A DNA stretch of 64,000 bases. Source: Bacteroidales bacterium. Lineage in GTDB: Bacteria > Bacteroidota > Bacteroidia > Bacteroidales > F082. The notes below the pieces were generated by a model. The model had not been told where the DNA came from. It saw only the letters and a list, made by a program, of their open reading frames with translations, and searched no databases. Positions within the stretch are counted from its first letter, which is position 1, and each line of letters opens with the position of its first letter. The stretch is taken from positions 1-64,000 of the forward strand of contig JAEEII010000287.1 of assembly GCA_016281295.1 (NCBI GenBank), given 5' to 3'. The translations under genes were made by a program, and so were the position numbers. Positions 17,217 through 25,286 of the stretch are shown in pieces.

Positions 17217-19058
17217 ATGAATTTAAAAATGAAAAAACTGTTTGTTACCTTGATCGCTTTCCTGCTCTCCTCTGTGATGATGGCAGGAAGCTTTGTGAAA
17301 ATCAACTATTCAGGACGCTCCAATTTGGAAAAGCTCTTTGCCGACCCGAATCTTACCATTCATTATTACACTGATACTGAGGTGTATGCTACAGCATCTA
17401 CCTTCGATGCCAAGACCATGACCATGCTCGATGAAAACGCCTTCACGAACAATGAGGTCTATACCATCGTGTATTGTCCCAACGATGCTCAGGATGCCTA
17501 TCTTGCCAAGAACAACATCAATGCTATGGTCAAGATGAACCATGCCATCCTCGCCAAGGGCATGGTGATGCCTTATAAGAATGATGGTGCCGTGGCGATC
17601 TTCAATAAAGAAGCCCGTCTGCCCCGCATGAACCGCGACTTCCCCACGGTGACGGTGGAAGATGCGCGTATTCGTGAAATGATGAACCAGGTGAACATGG
17701 ACTCGCTGCAAGCTACCGTGCAGCATCTTCAGGATTATGAAAGCCGAATCTGGAACTCAGACAATGCTTTCGCTGCTTCCGACTGGATTGCTGGCAAGAT
17801 GGAAGCCCTTGGCTTGGAAGTGGAACAACAACCCTTTAATGCTAACACCTGGATGGGTAGCGGTGCTGCCGGTCCTAATGTGATTGGCATTCAGCGCGGA
17901 ACCCTCTATCCTGACACCTACGTGGTGTGTGGCAGCCACTTTGACTCGTTTTCCTACGAGGCTTGGTTCGGCGGTGGCACTGCGCCAGGAGCCGATGATA
18001 ACGCCACCGGTGTGGCCAGCGTGCTTGAATCGGCCAGAATCATGAGCCAATATGAATTCGAGTACTCCATCGTCTATTGCGCCTACGGCTGCGAAGAGAT
18101 GGGCCTCTATGGCAGCGAAGCATACGCCAGCCGCTGCCAACAACAAGGCATGGACATCATAGGCTACTTCAACAACGACATGAATGGCTACCTTTATGGT
18201 GACCAGATTCACATCGACTTGATTTATCCTAATTCAGTGGCACCTATCGGCGACTATTACATGAACGTTGCCAATGTTTATTTTCCTGAGATGCCGGTCC
18301 GACATGTCAACTTCAATGAGGGTGACAGCGACCATACCTCTTTTAATAACCATGGCTATATGGGCATCTATCCTTTCGAGGACTATCAACACTACAGTCC
18401 GAACATCCATACACCCCAAGACCTGATTGGTCCATCGGTCAACAGTTTTGGCATGTCGCAACGTTATTGCCAGATGAACATCGGGTGTTTGGCGGAGATT
18501 GCTAATCCGGTGGGAGAGGCCCCGGTCGTTTATTGCCAGCCCGTGCAAGATTTCCAGATTGACGAATACCCTTTTGTCAAAGATTTTTCTCTGATTGGCT
18601 TGTCATGGTCGGCACCATTGGAAGGCTCGACGGGTGTGTTGGATCATTATGAGGTGTTCCGAGATGGTCAGCTTCACGTTTCTGTGGAGTCTGATGTCTT
18701 TGAATACCTTGATACCATCACCGAAGGATTGACGGCGGAGTACTTCATCAACGCAGTTTATAGTGACGGCTGTGATGCGGCCTCAGAAACACTCGTGGGT
18801 GTAGGCAATCCCACCAATGTCAATGAGTCGGGTTCCGTGAATGCCCTGGTTTTCCCCAATCCTGTGAAAGGCGAACTGACTGTCAAGGCGGAAGGCCTGC
18901 TGCAAGTGGTCGTTTATAACCAGATTGGACAAAAGATCGAGGTGGTAATGCCGAAGCAAGATGAATGCCGGATTGCAATGTTGTATCCTCAGGGTCTATA
19001 TTTCATTCAACTGGTTACCACACAAGGTGTTGTCACTAAAAAGGTAGTGGTTCGTTAA
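17217..19058 (+). CDS. Secreted M28 family zinc peptidase with T9SS sorting domain
   Basis: A 613-residue exported aminopeptidase-like enzyme. The signal peptide is followed by a propeptide-like domain (about 20-150). The M28 domain has zinc ligands in CGSHFDS, GADDNATG, CEEMGLYGSE and NNDMNGY, and GDSDHTSF carries the last His. A fibronectin-like region (about 440-530) and a type A T9SS C-terminal signal (NPVKGELTV...KKVVVR) complete it. The sorting domain sends it to the cell surface through type IX secretion. ATG 17229 is an equally good start. Confidence 0.92.
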   Translation: MNLKMKKLFVTLIAFLLSSVMMAGSFVKINYSGRSNLEKLFADPNLTIHYYTDTEVYATASTFDAKTMTMLDENAFTNNEVYTIVYCPNDAQDAYLAKNNINAMVKMNHAILAKGMVMPYKNDGAVAIFNKEARLPRMNRDFPTVTVEDARIREMMNQVNMDSLQATVQHLQDYESRIWNSDNAFAASDWIAGKMEALGLEVEQQPFNANTWMGSGAAGPNVIGIQRGTLYPDTYVVCGSHFDSFSYEAWFGGGTAPGADDNATGVASVLESARIMSQYEFEYSIVYCAYGCEEMGLYGSEAYASRCQQQGMDIIGYFNNDMNGYLYGDQIHIDLIYPNSVAPIGDYYMNVANVYFPEMPVRHVNFNEGDSDHTSFNNHGYMGIYPFEDYQHYSPNIHTPQDLIGPSVNSFGMSQRYCQMNIGCLAEIANPVGEAPVVYCQPVQDFQIDEYPFVKDFSLIGLSWSAPLEGSTGVLDHYEVFRDGQLHVSVESDVFEYLDTITEGLTAEYFINAVYSDGCDAASETLVGVGNPTNVNESGSVNALVFPNPVKGELTVKAEGLLQVVVYNQIGQKIEVVMPKQDECRIAMLYPQGLYFIQLVTTQGVVTKKVVVR

Positions 19059-19094
19059 GAAACAGTTTAGTTTTATTATTCTTTTTTGACAATT

Positions 19095-19154
19095 AGAATC
19101 GTTAGAATTTGAGAGAATAACACGTGTGCTGTTCTCTTAAATTCTAGCGATTCT
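19095..19154. terminator. Long hairpin in the 3' region of the M28 peptidase gene
   Basis: AGAATCGTTAGAATTTGAGA (from 19095) pairs with the segment ending at 19154 over about 22 bp. The only two differences from perfect pairing are G-U wobbles, and the loop contains ACACGTGT. There is no T run on the plus strand, so it could be a 3'-protecting hairpin or a small mobile repeat instead of a true terminator. Confidence 0.6.
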
Positions 19155-19200
19155 TCATATTTTGGAAGCTTCTTAATTATTTCATAACAGTTTTGAAATT

Positions 19201-19233
19201 TTGGATTTTGCATCGAAAAAAAACGTATTTTTG
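19201..19233 (+). promoter_or_regulatory. Promoter of the hypB unit
   Basis: TATTTTTG at 19226-19233 with TTG at 19201-19203, 22 bases apart. The hypB ATG follows 19 bases after the -7 box. Confidence 0.6.
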
Positions 19234-19252
19234 ATGATTCTAATTTACTGTT

Positions 19253-19951
19253 ATGGATGAAGTAAAAATCATTGAAATCAAAAAGAGTGTTTTTGCTGAT
19301 AATGAGAAAGATGCGGATGCCTTACGGCATAAATTGAAGCAAAATGGAGTGTTCCTCCTGAACTTGATGTCTGCTCCTGGAAGTGGCAAGACTACCACCT
19401 TAATCCAGACTATTAACCAGTTGAAGTCCAAAATCCGTGTGGCGGTGATGGAGGCTGATATCGATGGTGACGTGGATGCCATCAAAATCAAAGAGGCTAC
19501 CGGCGTGTCATCCATCCAGCTCCATACGGGAGGCATGTGTCATCTCGACGCGGAGATGACCCGTCAAGGCCTCTCAGCGCTCAACTCTCAATTCTCAGCA
19601 CTTAACTCTCCATTCTCCCCCGATCTGGTCATCCTCGAAAACGTGGGTAACCTGGTTTGTCCCGCTGAATTTGATACGGGGTCATGCGCCAATGCCATGA
19701 TCCTTTCTGTTCCTGAAGGCGATGACAAACCACTCAAATACCCTTTGATGTTTTCGGTTTGCGACCTTGTCTTGATCAACAAAATCGATGTGATGCCATA
19801 TTTTGATTTCAATCTGGATAAATGCCGCGAATATATTCACCAACGTAATCCCAATGCTAAGGTTATCCCCATCTGTGCTAAAACAGGAGAGGGTGTGGAT
19901 GACTTTGCCGATTGGCTTCTCAAAGAAGTCACATCGTGGAAAAACAAGTGA
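19253..19951 (+). CDS. hypB: Hydrogenase/urease-type nickel incorporation GTPase HypB
   Basis: HypB is a SIMIBI GTPase that helps load nickel into metalloenzymes. The 232-residue protein has P-loop APGSGKTT near residue 42, EADIDGDVDA, the metal-site motif HTGGMCHLDAEM, ENVGNLVCPAEFD and NKIDVMPYF (G4). It lacks a His-rich or CxxGC N-terminal nickel store. An in-frame insertion near residue 107 (LSALNSQFSALNSPFSP) comes from a repeat of the GAGAATTGAG family. It heads a unit with an Fe-S oxidoreductase and hypA, but no hydrogenase is in the window. Confidence 0.93.
   Translation: MDEVKIIEIKKSVFADNEKDADALRHKLKQNGVFLLNLMSAPGSGKTTTLIQTINQLKSKIRVAVMEADIDGDVDAIKIKEATGVSSIQLHTGGMCHLDAEMTRQGLSALNSQFSALNSPFSPDLVILENVGNLVCPAEFDTGSCANAMILSVPEGDDKPLKYPLMFSVCDLVLINKIDVMPYFDFNLDKCREYIHQRNPNAKVIPICAKTGEGVDDFADWLLKEVTSWKNK
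19570..19620. repeat. Short repeat inserted in frame in hypB
   Basis: Two tandem copies of a CTCAACTCTCAATTCTC-like unit lie inside hypB. They encode a Ser/Asn/Phe-rich insertion just before the ENVGN motif, where HypB proteins normally have a short loop. Confidence 0.65.
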
Positions 19952-19994
19952 TAACTTAAATCTGACAATTCATTATAAACTAACAAGCTATATC

Positions 19995-22844
19995 ATGCCT
20001 GAAATGTCAACCAAATTTGTCCCTAAACACAAAGGCGACAAAAACCCGAATCCAAAATTGTTGAAATTTTTGCGCAAGGTCACTGACCGCATCCCTGGCA
20101 AATTGAAGATGACCACTGACGCTCCTGAATACTGGGGCTTGGCTTGCATCTTTGAGGACGAGATGGATGCGCAGACTCGTGAGGCCGCGCTCGACCTGCT
20201 CCTCGACATGCTTCCGAAAAGAGGACTCAAAGTACGTGAACATCACACTTATCAGCAGCTCCATGAATGGAATAACCAGAAACATTATACTTCTGATGAC
20301 CAGTCACTTGACGCCCTGTTGGATAAGCTGTCCTATCTTGGCGTGATGGAATATGACTATGGTGACAAATACACCAAAGAAGGTCCTGTGGCTGGCGCTA
20401 CCTTTAACAGAGAGGACCGTGTCTATTGGGTTCCGATGTTCGTGCCTGGCTCGGCAGAATATACCAACATGAATACCGAATTGATGGACAAGCATCCTGA
20501 ACTTGCCATGTTCTTCGAACGCATGACCTTCTTGCCCTTGGAAAAGATTACGCCCAGTATCCCCATGGGTGGCGCAGGTATCGGAATGCATGTCATTCCT
20601 GTCGAGAAAGCCATCTCTATGGAGAACCAAAGCGTTGATATTGAGCATATTTCATATTGGCTGAAACGCTATGAAGGACACCTTGGCGTGGGTATTTGCT
20701 CCTGCCGTTATGGACGCAAGAAACTCGACGAGGGCTGCGCTGACGACTACCGCGACTGGTGTATCGGGGTGGGTGACATGGCTGACTATCTGTCTGAGAC
20801 CGGACGTGGCCATTACATCACCTACGACGAAGCCATGGCCATCCTGAAAAAGGCTGAGGACAATGGCTTCGTGCATCAGGTTACCAATGTTGATGGCGAA
20901 GGAAAGATTTTCGCTATATGCAATTGTAATGTCAAGATTTGCAATGCCTTGCGTACCTCACAGCTGTTCAACACTCCCAACATGTCACGCAGTGCGTATG
21001 TCGCAAAGGTAGATCCAAAGAACTGTGTGGCTTGCGGTCGTTGTGTGGAATACTGTCCTGCCGGTGCCGTGAGATTGGGTCAGAAACTCTGCACCAAACA
21101 CGGCGAACAGACTTATCCGAAACAAGAACTCCCCGATGCCAAAAAATGGGGACCCCACAAATGGACGGAGGACTATCGCGACAAAAACCGCATCAACTGC
21201 TATCCCTCGGGTACCGCGCCGTGCAAGACGGCTTGTCCGGCTCACATTGCCGTGCAGGGCTATCTGAAGAAAGCCGCTGAAGGCAAATACAAGGAGGCTC
21301 TGGAACTCATCAAACGTGAGAATCCTTTCCCGGCAGTATGCGGTCGCGTGTGTAACCGTCGCTGCGAGGATGCCTGCACCCGTGGCACAATCGACAAACC
21401 TATCGCCATCGATGCCGTCAAGAAATTCATCGCGGAACAAGACCTCCATGCCGCTACACGTTTCGTGCCTGAAATCAACATTGCCTCAAGCGTCATCCAA
21501 CGCTGGGATGAGAAGATTGCTGTCATTGGCGGCGGTCCTGCCGGATTGAGCTGTGCTTATTACCTCGCTACCATGGGGTATTATCCCACAGTGTTTGAAA
21601 AGAATGAACTTCCTGGAGGCATGCTGCAATATGGTATCCCGTCCTATAAGCTTGAAAAAGACGTGATTAAGGCTGAGATTGACATCATGAGAGAGATTGG
21701 TGTTGACATCAAGACTGGTGTCGAAGTCGGCAAGGATATCACTATCCAACAGCTGCGCAAACAGGGCTATAAGGGCTTTTACGTGGCTATCGGCTGCCAA
21801 GGCGGACGCCTGCCAGGCATCCCGGGTGAGACCCTTAAAGGCACAACCACGGCCATCGACTTCCTTCACGAAATGAATTGTGGCCCCCAAAATCACTCCT
21901 CTTTCAATGCTCAACTCTCCAATAAAAAGGTAGTGGTCGTTGGTGGCGGTAATGTCGCTATCGACGCTGCCAGAGTGGCCAAGCGTAGCGGCGCCGAGAC
22001 CGTGACGATGCTATCCCTTGAGAGCGAGGACATCATGCCCGCTTCCTTAGAAGAACGCCGCGAGGCTCGCGAAGACGGCGTGGTGATCAATCCTGGCTGG
22101 GGTCCCAAAGAGGTTCTGGGTCAGGACAAGGTCAGCGGCATTGTTTTCAAGAAATGCACCTCCGTGTATGACAAAGAGCATCGCTTTGCTCCTCAATATG
22201 ATGAAAATGAACTTATTACTTTGGATGCTGACTTTGTGGTCTTCGCCATCGGGCAGACGGTGATACTCAAAGATTTGCTGAAAGACACCAAGGTCGAGTT
22301 TGTCAGGGGAGTCTATCCAGTGGCCGACAAGTTAACTTACCAAACCGCTGAGAAAGACATCTTTGTGGGTGGTGATTGCTATACAGGTCCCAAATTCGCC
22401 ATCGATGCCATCGCCGCTGGCAAGGAAGCTGCCGAGAGTCTGCACCGCTTTGTGCAACATGGTCATTTGACCATCGGGCGTAATCGCCGCGACTTCATCG
22501 AACTGAACAAAGACGATATTCTGGTAGAGTCGTACGACAACAGCTCGCGTCAGGAAGAAGGCGTGGCAGTGAAGGAGAATCCCTTTAGTGAATATATGAT
22601 GACGCTTAGCGAAGAGCAGGTGCGTAAAGAAACCGCTCGTTGCCTGAGCTGCGGAGCCTCCATCGTGGATGAGAACCGTTGCATCGGCTGCGGCATTTGC
22701 ACTACCAAATGTGGCTTTGACGCTATTCACCTCTATCGTGAACACCCGGAGGCCTCGCACATGATTACCTCCGAGGATAAGTTTAGCGCCATCTTACCAT
22801 ACATGGTCAAACGTACAGGGAAGATTCTTTTTAAGAAAAAGTAA
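19995..22844 (+). CDS. FAD-dependent, multi-[4Fe-4S] pyridine nucleotide oxidoreductase
   Basis: A 949-residue cytoplasmic fusion. The N-terminal ~330 residues contain a Cys-bearing region (CSCRYGRKKLDEGC, then CNCNVKICNA). Next is a ferredoxin motif (CVACGRCVEYCPAGA), then a Fer4_20 domain as in glutamate synthase small subunit and dihydropyrimidine dehydrogenase (CKTACPAHI, CGRVCNRRCEDAC). The FAD domain has AVIGGGPAGLSCAYYL and the NAD(P)H site VVVGGGNVAIDAARVA. A final ferredoxin pair ends it (CLSCGAS, CIGCGICTTKCGF). It should move electrons between NAD(P)H and a ferredoxin-like partner. The substrate is unknown. ATG 19995 follows hypB by 43 bases. A repeat-derived insertion lies at 21888-21925. 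Confidence 0.88.
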   Translation: MPEMSTKFVPKHKGDKNPNPKLLKFLRKVTDRIPGKLKMTTDAPEYWGLACIFEDEMDAQTREAALDLLLDMLPKRGLKVREHHTYQQLHEWNNQKHYTSDDQSLDALLDKLSYLGVMEYDYGDKYTKEGPVAGATFNREDRVYWVPMFVPGSAEYTNMNTELMDKHPELAMFFERMTFLPLEKITPSIPMGGAGIGMHVIPVEKAISMENQSVDIEHISYWLKRYEGHLGVGICSCRYGRKKLDEGCADDYRDWCIGVGDMADYLSETGRGHYITYDEAMAILKKAEDNGFVHQVTNVDGEGKIFAICNCNVKICNALRTSQLFNTPNMSRSAYVAKVDPKNCVACGRCVEYCPAGAVRLGQKLCTKHGEQTYPKQELPDAKKWGPHKWTEDYRDKNRINCYPSGTAPCKTACPAHIAVQGYLKKAAEGKYKEALELIKRENPFPAVCGRVCNRRCEDACTRGTIDKPIAIDAVKKFIAEQDLHAATRFVPEINIASSVIQRWDEKIAVIGGGPAGLSCAYYLATMGYYPTVFEKNELPGGMLQYGIPSYKLEKDVIKAEIDIMREIGVDIKTGVEVGKDITIQQLRKQGYKGFYVAIGCQGGRLPGIPGETLKGTTTAIDFLHEMNCGPQNHSSFNAQLSNKKVVVVGGGNVAIDAARVAKRSGAETVTMLSLESEDIMPASLEERREAREDGVVINPGWGPKEVLGQDKVSGIVFKKCTSVYDKEHRFAPQYDENELITLDADFVVFAIGQTVILKDLLKDTKVEFVRGVYPVADKLTYQTAEKDIFVGGDCYTGPKFAIDAIAAGKEAAESLHRFVQHGHLTIGRNRRDFIELNKDDILVESYDNSSRQEEGVAVKENPFSEYMMTLSEEQVRKETARCLSCGASIVDENRCIGCGICTTKCGFDAIHLYREHPEASHMITSEDKFSAILPYMVKRTGKILFKKK
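21888..21925. repeat. Short repeat inserted in frame in the oxidoreductase gene
   Basis: A CTCAACTCTCC-containing segment of the same family as in hypB encodes a Asn/Ser-rich insertion (QNHSSFNAQLS) just before the VVVGGGNVA strand, where relatives have a short turn. Confidence 0.5.
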
Positions 22845-22850
22845 TTGAAA

Positions 22851-23192
22851 ATGCACGAATTAGGAATCGTATTCTATATCGTCAAAGATGTCAAGCAGGT
22901 GGCTGAGGAAAACCACGTGGATCATGTCTCTGCCGTTGTAATGGACATCGGGGAGGTGTCAACAGTGGTGCCACATCTGCTCACGGATTGTTGGCGCTGG
23001 GCTGCTGATAAGGAAGACCTGTTGCGGGGCTGCGAGATGAAAGTCAACACGGTCCCAGCAGTGACCTATTGCGATGACTGCAAGCAAGAGTATGAGACCG
23101 TCAGGTTCGGTAAGACATGTCCTTACTGTAACAGCCAGAATACTTGGCTGCTGCGTGGTAACGAGGTGGAAATAAATAGCATCATCGTTTAG
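22851..23192 (+). CDS. hypA: Hydrogenase maturation nickel metallochaperone HypA
   Basis: HypA carries Ni(II) through its N-terminal MHELG (His2) and structures a zinc site; here the zinc cysteines are CDDCKQ and CPYC. At 113 residues the length is normal. The ATG at 22851 gives the required MHEL N-terminus, so two extra upstream residues are rejected. It starts 6 bases after the oxidoreductase and belongs to the same unit as hypB. Its target enzyme is not in the window. Confidence 0.92.
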   Translation: MHELGIVFYIVKDVKQVAEENHVDHVSAVVMDIGEVSTVVPHLLTDCWRWAADKEDLLRGCEMKVNTVPAVTYCDDCKQEYETVRFGKTCPYCNSQNTWLLRGNEVEINSIIV

Positions 23193-23259
23193 ACTTAAAT
23201 TTTTACTTTAAATAATAGTATTTAAATCATTGAAAATTATAATTTTAAATCTTTAAATT

Positions 23260-23616
23260 ATGTCATGTTTCATTGTTCCTTTGACGCAGGCTCTCGCCAC
23301 GAGTGCCTATCGTAAGGCTCATAAGAAATCTATTGAGAGTGCTGATTCATCGGTGCTTAAACGTAATCTTCCCGCGCTGGAGAAAATGCTTTGGGGAGGT
23401 TCCGTGATGCTTGTGGTGGATCATGTCATCAACGGAGAGGTCACCTGGCGCTATCCTTTTTTCACGGCTTTGGAGCAGTCTGGAGGCTTCAACGTGATGC
23501 TCAAGGAAATGTTGACGGTGGGTTTGCCCATGTCGCTGGTCCTCACCGCGGTATGGGCCATTTATGCCTATGTAAAAGAACGTAAGAGTGTTTCAACAAT
23601 TTCAATCAACAAATAA
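23260..23616 (+). CDS. Hypothetical membrane protein
   Basis: A 118-residue protein, not recognised. It begins MSCFIVPLTQALATSAYRKAHKK. It has a likely membrane segment near 46-60 (MLWGGSVMLVVDHVI) and a clear one near 88-108, and a basic tail. It sits 24 bases before the DUF5692 gene, so the two probably form a membrane complex. Confidence 0.75.
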   Translation: MSCFIVPLTQALATSAYRKAHKKSIESADSSVLKRNLPALEKMLWGGSVMLVVDHVINGEVTWRYPFFTALEQSGGFNVMLKEMLTVGLPMSLVLTAVWAIYAYVKERKSVSTISINK

Positions 23617-23640
23617 ACAAATCAACAAAACAACAACATT

Positions 23641-24732
23641 ATGTTTTTCCAAGTTTATGGGGCTAATGCCCTGTCTCAGTGGGGGATGCTGCTCGTCGTC
23701 CTCGTGGGACTAATCTTGCTTAACGAGTTTGCCCGCCGTACCAAGTTCGGTGGCGCAGTCATGTTTTTCGCTGTTCCTTTGGCACTGACCGCCTATTTCG
23801 TGGCCATCGCCATCGGTGTCCGTTCAGGTGCATCCTGGGCACTGAACAACCAGACCCATCTATACATGAACGGCTGGTTCCACTATGCCAAGCTTTATGC
23901 TGCCCTCACAGGCTGTATCGGCTTCATGATGATCAAATACAAATGGGGTATTGGTGCCAAGCATTGGTTCAAACCTTTCCCGTTCATCATTGTGGCTATT
24001 AACATTCTCATTGCTGTGGCATCCGACTTTGAGTCGGCCATTTTGGGATGGAACAAGTGGTGGCTCTCCAGCGAAGGCGTGTGGCTCTACGGTGGATGGC
24101 ATAATGTGATGAACGGCATCGCTGGTATCATCAACATTTTCTGTATGACCGCATGGTGGAACGTGTATGCTTCCAAAGATAAGAAGGACATGATTTGGGC
24201 CGACATGACCTGGGTTTACATCGTGATCTACGATATCTGGAACTTTGCTTACACTTACAACTGCCTGCCTACGCACTCATGGTATTGTGGTATCGCTCTG
24301 TTGCTGGCTCCGACGGTGGCCGCTTTGCTGTGGAACCGTGGCGGTTGGATTCAGAACCGTGCCAACACCCTGGCTATCTGGTGTATGTTTGCTCAAGTGC
24401 TCCCGCTTTTCCAGGAGACTTTCAAAGACGGACGCCAATGGTTCAGCTGGGCTACGCTGCCTGTACAATATCCCGAAGGCGTGGAAACCATCAAGCAACT
24501 CTATGAAGTGGCCGGTCAGGAAGCTGCCGCTGTGGGCACTACCGTTGACAGTGTCGCTGCCAATCCGACCATGATGACGGTGATTAGTGCTTTGGCTCTG
24601 ATTACCAACATCATCGCTATCATCTACATCATCTCTGTCTCCAAGAGACGTCACATCAACCCGTATAAGGAAGATGTCTTCGTTGACCAGAAGTACTATA
24701 AAGACTCCATGGCTCGCGCTGATGTGGATTAA
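23641..24732 (+). CDS. DUF5692 family polytopic membrane protein
   Basis: A 363-residue protein with about nine hydrophobic segments and many Trp residues in loops (GWNKWWLSS, LYGGWHN). The C-terminal soluble tail ends in KRRHINPYKEDVF. I place it in DUF5692, a family of unknown function in anaerobes. As the last gene of the hypB-oxidoreductase-hypA unit it may be the membrane partner of the oxidoreductase; that is inference from context. A terminator follows at 24761. Confidence 0.8.
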   Translation: MFFQVYGANALSQWGMLLVVLVGLILLNEFARRTKFGGAVMFFAVPLALTAYFVAIAIGVRSGASWALNNQTHLYMNGWFHYAKLYAALTGCIGFMMIKYKWGIGAKHWFKPFPFIIVAINILIAVASDFESAILGWNKWWLSSEGVWLYGGWHNVMNGIAGIINIFCMTAWWNVYASKDKKDMIWADMTWVYIVIYDIWNFAYTYNCLPTHSWYCGIALLLAPTVAALLWNRGGWIQNRANTLAIWCMFAQVLPLFQETFKDGRQWFSWATLPVQYPEGVETIKQLYEVAGQEAAAVGTTVDSVAANPTMMTVISALALITNIIAIIYIISVSKRRHINPYKEDVFVDQKYYKDSMARADVD

Positions 24733-24760
24733 TGAAGAGTGCTTGAAAGCACGAATATGA

Positions 24761-24797
24761 AAAAGAGGATGACTCAACAGGGTCATCCTCTTTTTTG
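24761..24797. terminator. Bidirectional intrinsic terminator
   Basis: AAAAGAGGATGAC (24761-24773) pairs with GTCATCCTCTTTT (24782-24794). A-rich and T-rich flanks on either side serve the DUF5692 gene on the plus strand and the C_GCAxxG gene on the minus strand. Confidence 0.85.
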
Positions 24798-24803
24798 TTA
24801 TCC

Positions 24804-25286
24804 TTAAAAATTGTGGTCTTTTAGTGCTTCCCCGATGAAGGTAGCCGACATTCTTACTAACTCCACGCAGGGTCGTTTCTTGTAATAGGCTTCGGTGCGA
24901 GGCGAGGGGACAGGTGACGCTTTGGCGGGGGCAATCCCCAGTAGTTCGCGACAGATGATGCTGCCGTTCTCTTGACGAAAACGCTCGGCCACTTGTTGCA
25001 CCAGAGCATAGCAACGGGTCTTGGAGCCCATGTCGCTGGGGTTGTCGCAAGGGATGGCGAGACCTGCTACCAGAGCGGCACCGCTCACAGTGCCACAGAC
25101 CTCTCGCATGCGTCCGATGCCAGCTCCCATTGGTGCAGCGATACGTGCAGCAGTCTTGGGATCCATGCCAAAGAGGTCGGAGTAGGCCATATACACAGCC
25201 TGGGCGCAGTTGTAGCCGCTTTTGAAGTAGTTGACGGCTTGTTCAGCACGTTCTTCCACGTTGATAGACGCGTAATCAGGAATCAT
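24804..25286 (-). CDS. C_GCAxxG_C_C family redox protein
   Basis: A 160-residue protein of the family named after its motif: GYNCAQAV, then the glycine/cysteine stretch MGAGIGRMREVCGTVSGA, and later Cys residues (SKTRCYAL, ICRELLG, PCVELV). The cysteines probably bind a metal or act in thiol redox; the exact role is unknown. It overlaps the upstream desulfidase-like gene by 4 bases (ATGA), so the two are translationally coupled. Confidence 0.88.
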   Translation of the reverse strand: MIPDYASINVEERAEQAVNYFKSGYNCAQAVYMAYSDLFGMDPKTAARIAAPMGAGIGRMREVCGTVSGAALVAGLAIPCDNPSDMGSKTRCYALVQQVAERFRQENGSIICRELLGIAPAKASPVPSPRTEAYYKKRPCVELVRMSATFIGEALKDHNF

